DNA of 64,000 nucleotides from Polytrichum commune. Taxonomy: Eukaryota > Streptophyta > Polytrichopsida > Polytrichales > Polytrichaceae. Below, piece by piece: positions 58,190 to 64,000 of the stretch; the first letter of the stretch is position 1; each line of letters starts with the position of its first letter. The stretch is from contig OX485803.1 of NCBI GenBank assembly GCA_950295325.1, forward strand, positions 38,455,554-38,519,553, written 5' to 3'. A program made the position numbers and the translations under genes. A model generated the notes under the pieces. It saw only the letters and a program-made list of their open reading frames with translations. It ran no database searches and had not been told where the DNA came from.

Positions 58190-58345
58190 GAAGTCCATCT
58201 GTAGCCGTCCTGCTGATACTGAAGCTGCCGACCTGCTTGTACTGAAGCTGCCGACCTGCTGATAATGAAGCTGCCAACCTGCTTGTACTGAAGTTGCCGA
58301 CCTGCTGATACTGAAGCTGATACTGAAGCCTACTGACGTCGCCGA
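58190..58345 (+). repeat. Short tandem repeats, GAAGCTGCCGACCTGCT type
   Basis: Four or five imperfect units of about 36 bp ('ctgatactgaagctgccgac/ctgcttgtactgaa') in the region upstream of LINE ORF1. Confidence 0.75.
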
Positions 58346-58847
58346 ACACTAAAGTGCCGCTGACACCGAAGTGGTGATAGATAAGTTGCCAATAGATCTA
58401 GGATCGTCCCCTCTCACAGATCTGACTGAAGTGACAATACTGTTAGATTACTACCAATAGTAGAAGTTAATACTGTGATTAGACGTCACTGAAAAGTATT
58501 GAGACTAGTTGCTACAGAGATTAGAGGGACCGTCACTCCCAGATCCCTTGAGATCAGGCCCTTAGAGTACAAAGAAAGTGGCAAGTTTGGATTGAGTGAA
58601 CTTAGATCACACCGACCAAGCAAATCCATAGATCGGAATTTCCTGCAAATCGGAACCACTGTCCAGCCCCAGCCTTATACTTCCCTCCTCGGTAAAGGCA
58701 GAGACTGTGCAAGAGATCAGGAAGGTTACTGATAACTCAGACACATTGCGTAGTTGACCGTGGAGAAGGCAAGAGGACTCAGACCCGAAGATCTGCTGTT
58801 ACTGCAACAAATTTGAAACTCAGGAGGCTGTAGACTTAGTATTCTGC

Positions 58848-59110
58848 GAAACTCTGCTGCGAAAGGAGAAGAATTTTATGCCGAGGCTGCGGAGAAGAAG
58901 AACTCTACTGTGAAAGGTGAAGAGTTTTAGCCGAGGCTGCGGAGAAGAAGAACTCTGCTACGAAAGGTGAAGAGTTTTTAGCCGAGGTTGCGGAGAAGAA
59001 GACCTCTGTTGCGAAAGGTAAGAAGTTCGAAGCCGAGGTTGTGAAGAAGAAACTGAGGCTGTGAACTCTGTTACGAAAGCAAAGCCGAGGCCGTGGAGAA
59101 GTAAAACTGA
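58848..59110 (+). repeat. ~51-bp tandem repeats upstream of LINE ORF1
   Basis: Four to five units with 'aactctgctgcgaaaggtga', 'agagtttttagccgaggctg' and 'cggagaagaag'. They lie less than 300 bp before the first ORF1 ATG, so they may be promoter monomers of the element. Confidence 0.8.
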
Positions 59111-59397
59111 GGCTGCGGAGCAGAGAAGCTGGCCAATTGAAAGCTACCGCAAACTCTTTGCTTCACCGAAGGGAGACCACTTTTTGAGTAGCTGAAAACA
59201 AACAAGAGCCGCTGCGGAGGTGTGATCAACTTTGGAGCTACTGGAGGCGCAACAGAAGTCGAGCTGCTGAAGGATCACTGTGCGACAAAACCCCATCCCA
59301 AGTAAGACCCCTAACCACTCATTGCACATAGATGTAAGTGCACACACACAACAAGTAGGCACATAGCAATTTCTTTTTTGTCAAGTTAGGAGGAAAT

Positions 59398-61556
59398 ATG
59401 AAAGTTGCATATGCAACCATCTTTGCTCTTGTATTATGGCTCATAGTAGCCACCCCATATTGGAAACCCTCTCACCGTGTCTCCTCTCACACTCTTTGGA
59501 TAGGGTATTCAAGTTGTTATGCAAACACACATAAAGATAAACCAACACCTAAAGTAGTACCACCATGCTTTTATGCCTCCCCATATTGGAACCTTATATA
59601 TCTCATCAAAACATCCACACACCTTGAACACCTAACACAACAATACACTAATCTAGAATATAACAACTCAAAAATGTTGCATGTTTGGATTGCTAATAGT
59701 TGTTGCTACAAAACCAATAGTAGTAAATTATACAAAAAACAATCAAAACACTTCTTCCCAAAAACCAATATCCAAATTGGCCCACAACTTAATTTGTGGA
59801 ATGGATTTGGCATAGGGATGATAAGAAGCAAGGACTTAGCTAACCCTCTACAAAAACCACCCCACTCATTTGAACTTTGTATTTGTCAGAGAATGTCTAC
59901 ATCCACCAATGTTGCTGCCACCACTAGGAAGTTATCTGAGCAAAATGTTGATATGATAGATGCATCAGCAAATGGTCAAAAAAGACAAGTCGGTGTCATG
60001 ATTGTATCTAGCCAAAAGAAGGCAAAAGACAAAGGGGTTGCATCCCAACGCCCCTTCTTTTGGTTGGGATATCATGCGATGAATGCAATTGCATGTAAAA
60101 ATGGTAAAGCATTAGAACCAACATACTCGATTAGCGAACTTGTTAAATTCGGAATGGAACATGATGAGGCACTAGAATACTTAGAAGCGGTCCCTTCCTT
60201 CCCATACATCCCCCAAGAAGTTTGGCCTTCAAAAAGGATGGATGGTAAAGAAGGTGGGCACTTTAATCTCACTCAAGTGCCTTTTGATGTGGAAGTGGAT
60301 GAGGGAGGGTTTTCTCTTGACTACCAAGTAGCTATAACTTTTGAGCTTTGTGATCGAAACTTGTCACAGGATGAAATATATGGAAAAACGGAAACAAGGT
60401 TAAAAGCTATGAACATAGAACTTGGAGAGATACTAGGAGAACCTATAGCCATCCTTTGTTTCCATGGTTCTAAGAGGTGGAGTGGTACAATCAAACTCCA
60501 CCTCAAGAACCCAATGAAAGATGCCAATGACCTCCTACACGGCAATAGGGCATTTATCCTCAAGTTGGATAAAACCTATTGTAGAGAAAAGGCATTTAAA
60601 TTATTTGATTCTATAGCCATCGCAAGCTTGCTATCGGTCAAAATCTCTAGCCCAACACTCAAGGATAGAAAATGGTTCCAATTGCATGAAAAATTTGTCA
60701 AAGATGGCTTCAAGCGAGGGTATGAATTTGAAGTTACCAATGTGCAAAAAAATGATAATGCCGAATTTGCATGGATATAAACCCCATCTCCGGACCAAGC
60801 AAAGAAAGTTAAAACTTTCAAAGTTTCATTCTTTAATGAAATCGTGGAAGTACATTTTGCTAGTATGGAGAAACTCTCCGAGGATGACAAGGCCAAAAAG
60901 AATGCGGTAGTTTTGATTGCAAAGAATTTAAACAAAACCAAAACTACCGCCGCCTTGGAGGAAGGGATAAAGAAACTCTTTGGAGAAAGAAATGTGGTGG
61001 ATATTTTCTTCCGATTAGAAAAAAAAAAAAGCATATGGGGTCATGCAATGTCCAATGTCTAAATGCTGCTGTCTACAAAAAAATTGTAAAGCAAAACCAC
61101 CTAATCAATGGCAAATACGTAGAATTTTCACCTCACCCAAAAAGTTTGGACAGAATTGACGCCCCCTCCGCAACAGAACTTGCTAGGCTAGGCTTTGCTG
61201 ATGTCAACACCGCACTAGCCAACACGATCCAAGCATTAGAGAATGCTCCATCCAAAGGTTATACGAAGGCAGATTTGAGCAAAATGGTAGAAGAGGCGGT
61301 CCACAAAGGGGCTGTGGAAATTCGGAAAGAAATGAGCATCCTCAAAGAAGAAATAGTAGAAGAAACAAAAATATATGCGGACAAAGTTCAAACAAAATCA
61401 AACCGAAACTCAAGAATACAAATTGCACTCTTCCAAAAACAAATGCGTATCACCTTGGAATCCCTTCAAGCCGACCACCCGACACCCCCGAAATTGAAAA
61501 TCAAATGGATATGTCAAACTAGTTTTGACATATGTAGCTATGGAAACAAATATTAA
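59398..61556 (+). pseudogene. LINE ORF1 (RNA-binding/coiled-coil protein), broken
   Basis: An open frame runs from Met 59398 (an inner Met at 59893 is a better start, since the first 165 residues look like translated leader) to an in-frame TAA at 60778-60780. It continues in the same frame to a 12-A run at 61019-61030, where the frame shifts, and then runs to TAA 61554-61556. The part at 60.4-60.6 kb (GEPIAILCFHGSKRWSG, HLKNPMKDANDLLHG) is loosely RRM-like. The end (KADLSKMVEEAVHKGAVEIR and what follows) is a predicted coiled coil. ORF1 proteins bind element RNA; I infer the role from place and make-up, not from a firm family match. Confidence 0.6.
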
Positions 61557-62138
61557 AAAAAAATATTTACATACAAAAATAAATACTATAAAGTATTATT
61601 AAACACTATATTAAAAATTATACAAACTAATAAACAACAAAATAAATACTATAAAATAATATTAAATACTACATTCAAAATATATACAAAAAATAATAAA
61701 CAAAAAATAATAAACAAAAAATAAATATGATAAAGTATTATTAAATACTATACACAAAATATGTAAACACCACCTTAACAAAACTAAAATAAACAAAGTA
61801 TCCATCGATATTCAAACGAAACAACAAGCAAACAACATACAAATTAAAACCAAATCAATACCTCTATACAAATACATCAAAAGTAATAAATATACAAGCA
61901 ATAAACCCCTATACAAACAAACCTACATTACAATAAAAAGACAAAACATAATCAAAACAATATGTAATATACACAAATTGATAGTTAAACTCACAATCAA
62001 ACCAAAGACCAAATATTAAACCACTCTCCTAACAAACGGGAAAGACAACATTACACATTCAAACATACACAAGAACAACTCACATACCTTAATCTACACC
62101 TTGGAAAACCCCCTATAATATGGCACACACAACACCAA
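61557..62138 (+). other. AT-rich spacer between LINE ORF1 and ORF2
   Basis: Very AT-rich, with repeats of 'aaataataaacaaaaaataaat' and 'ctataaartattattaaatact' at 61.56-61.76 kb. No gene. Confidence 0.6.
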
Positions 62139-64000
62139 ATGGGCTCAGCCTATCGGCCTCGCCACAAAACCAAACAAAAGACTTTTCCACACTATCACAC
62201 CTTTCAACAAACTTTTAATACAATCACACGGACTATACACAAACAAACCAAATTCACACACTACCTCCCTATACAAATTCAGAAAAGAATGCCTGCCCTA
62301 CCTAATATATTCACTACAAGTAAATATACATTAATAAAATACTATAAAATGAATAAACAAAAACCAAAAGTAAAACAATACCTAGGATATCACTTTATTA
62401 ATCAATTAGCATTATTGTGTTGTGGAGACATTGAACCTCACCCCGGCCCAATGCCTAATATAATACAAAATCACCCAACCGCTCATAAAAGACGATATTC
62501 AACCTACTTTATACCTAGCACTATAAAGCTACAACCAGAATACCAACACCTAGCCACCAACTTCAAACCATTATTCCAAAATACACATCCCCTCCACGAA
62601 CAAGTTGCATCCTCACTCCCACACTTATACAACAAAATACAACAAAATACCAACCACCCACCCCCTAGACTAATATACGCCCTAATTGTAACAATGAGCC
62701 CCTCCACAAAAGATTGTAATGCATACCTACAACAACAACCAACGCCTAATTGGGCCGCACAAATATTAGAAAAAATGGCAAATTTACCTAATCCCCCAGA
62801 AAGACACATTGAAACCCCGCACCCATATACACAACTCATGTCTACACATCAAGACAAAATATCTCCCCCAAACACAATACACCATCAGCTATATGCCTAT
62901 ATACACCGACACGTCATACCACCCAATCTACAGGACCTATAGGACACGTTCCCATACCTACCCCAACAATTACTCATAGAAGTACTAAGATGCACAGAAC
63001 CTATCACAGAATACACATACCCTACCCCCCCGACAGTACACAACCAAATACTATCACCTAGACCAATAACACCCACAAGCCAAGAAACATACATCATAAC
63101 GTGGAATGCCGCATCACTCAACACGGCAATGCCATGCCTCCACGAGCTACTAACCCACTACCGATACCCCCCAACAGCCATAACTATACAAGAAACCAAA
63201 CTCACTGCCACAAAATCCACCAAATACATTCAAAACATCTTCCCACAATACAAATTCTTCTTCAACAATACGCACAACATTACACGTACTATACGACAAA
63301 GAATGACACATCGGAGTCACAGAGGAGGCCTACTCACTCTCATCCACAATAACCATGCGTTCCCTGGTAACCTATCTAAAATACCCACTCCCGTAGACAT
63401 ATCACCTTTTCTTCAGATAATACGTATAGCAAACCAACCCCTCCAACCATGGCTATTAATAAACATATATATGTCATCCCACGATGAAGATCTACCCCTC
63501 ATCCCCACCATACAAACCACCATAGTTGAACAAATTAATGCACATCCCAATCACGCCTATGTATTATGTGGCGACTTTAACCGAGACATAGCACTCATAG
63601 GAAGACAAAATGACCAACAAACTACACCACCCCAAGCATAAGACTATCAATGTAGGGCATTTATAGACAACCTAGATCTAACATACGTCACAACAAATTC
63701 TACATTCTCAAGACAAGGAGGAAACAACTACACGCACAATAGCCTAATAGACGGTTTCTTTATAAACACCCTAAACAATAACCAATATAGATCAACCACA
63801 AACCAAGATATAAACCTCAACTCCGACCACATACCCGTACAATTACATATCCCACCCAATATACTAATAGCCAGAACACCATTACCCAAACCGGAACCAC
63901 CCCCAAGAATATTCAACCCCATACCAAAGTCAAATCTAAAAAACTTCCACATGCAGTTCTTCGAGACCAATTCAACCCAAATAAAGGAACTTACACAATT
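62139..64000 (+). pseudogene. LINE ORF2, 2A-like motif plus AP-endonuclease domain (partial)
   Basis: One frame stays open from 62139 to the right edge except for TAG at 62940-62942 and TAA at 63639-63641. Endonuclease motifs in order: ITWNAASLNT (catalytic Asn), IQETKLTA (Glu), GGLLTLIHNN, LINIYM, YVLCGDFNRDI (Asp, Asn), LIDGFFIN and NSDHIPVQL (the Asp-His pair). All the catalytic residues of the exonuclease-endonuclease-phosphatase fold are present. The domain nicks target DNA to prime reverse transcription. The two stops could each come from a single base change (TAG from CAG by C to T; TAA from CAA or GAA). The RT is outside the window. Confidence 0.8.
62409..62450 (+). other. 2A-like translational recoding motif in LINE ORF2
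   Basis: The frame reads ALLCCGDIEPHPGP, followed by M. The 2A consensus is D-V/I-E-x-N-P-G-P, which causes the ribosome to skip the bond before the last proline. Here all positions fit except Asn, which is His, and a hydrophobic run precedes it as in known motifs. Activity with His in place of Asn is uncertain. It lies at residues 91-104, well ahead of the endonuclease. Confidence 0.7.

Larger units (their letters stand above)
57600..64000 (+). mobile_element. LINE (non-LTR retrotransposon), 5' part; runs off the right edge
   Basis: Order on the plus strand is a repeat-rich leader (boundary uncertain), ORF1 (about 59398-61556), an AT-rich spacer, and ORF2, which starts with a 2A-like motif and an AP-endonuclease domain. 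Reverse transcriptase would lie beyond position 64000. The lesions are few: one in-frame stop and one homopolymer frameshift in ORF1, and two in-frame stops in ORF2. So this looks like a fairly recent copy. The left boundary given is an estimate; no target duplication can be tested without the 3' end. Confidence 0.7.

Noticed and set aside
57663-58262. 199-aa open frame upstream of the LINE
   Set aside because: Low-complexity, Pro/Thr/Leu-rich translation with no family features. It ends inside the tandem repeats, and an overlapping frame exists on the other strand.
62940-63641. Alternative genetic code (TAA/TAG read as Gln) suggested by in-frame stops in the LINE
   Set aside because: The host genes end at TAA or TAG with no internal TAA/TAG codons, so a standard code applies and the LINE stops are ordinary lesions.
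1-64000. CRISPR arrays, bacterial operons, rRNA and tRNA genes
   Set aside because: None found. The sequence is eukaryotic, and the only tRNA-like sequences are SINE heads and primer sites.

Overview
This is a 64-kb piece of a plant nuclear genome. It holds spliced genes with GT-AG introns, plant-type copia and gypsy LTR retrotransposons, a LINE, SINEs, and many terminal-inverted-repeat (TIR) DNA transposons and MITEs. The species cannot be fixed from sequence alone. The LINE with a 2A-like motif and the many unfamiliar repeat families hint at a non-seed land plant, but that is a weak inference.

Four host genes are supported. At 771-3003 (+) are the last two exons of an FQR1/WrbA-type NAD(P)H:quinone oxidoreductase; its first exon lies left of the window. 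At 20132-24543 (+) is a complete ten-exon M17 leucine aminopeptidase with a plastid-type leader (620 aa, all metal-binding and catalytic residues present). At 47864-48445 (-) is an unrecognised 193-aa membrane/coiled-coil protein. At 52239-54057 (+) is a complete three-exon p32/MAM33 mitochondrial matrix protein (234 aa).

The rest is mostly layered mobile DNA. Regions: 3.4-6.4 kb, small TIR repeats and a LINE 3' fragment; 6.5-10.7 kb, a decayed gypsy element on the minus strand with an initiator-Met tRNA primer site; 10.7-17.8 kb, SINEs and MITEs; 17.8-20.0 kb, a tandem array directly upstream of the aminopeptidase gene, broken by an hAT element and by a near-perfect 152-bp-arm hairpin; 26.2-34.6 kb, a complete copia element (246-bp LTRs, TGCAA target duplication) carrying a 1.56-kb LTR-like insertion and a 1.2-kb CACTA element that itself contains a tRNA-derived SINE; 34.9-37.0 kb, an hAT element with a perfect 8-bp duplication. 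The hAT interrupts a minus-strand reading frame that continues in frame across it. From 37.4 to 47.8 kb there is AT-rich DNA with a SWIM-domain transposon remnant, nested TIR elements and a Mutator-type MITE. From 57.6 kb to the right edge lies a LINE with tandem repeats upstream, a broken ORF1, and an ORF2 that has a 2A-like motif ahead of an AP-endonuclease domain.

The host genes have no evident shared pathway. The main biological story is the order of transposon insertions and the structures they leave around the genes. Coordinates for repeats without clear target duplications are approximate, because all alignments were made by eye.
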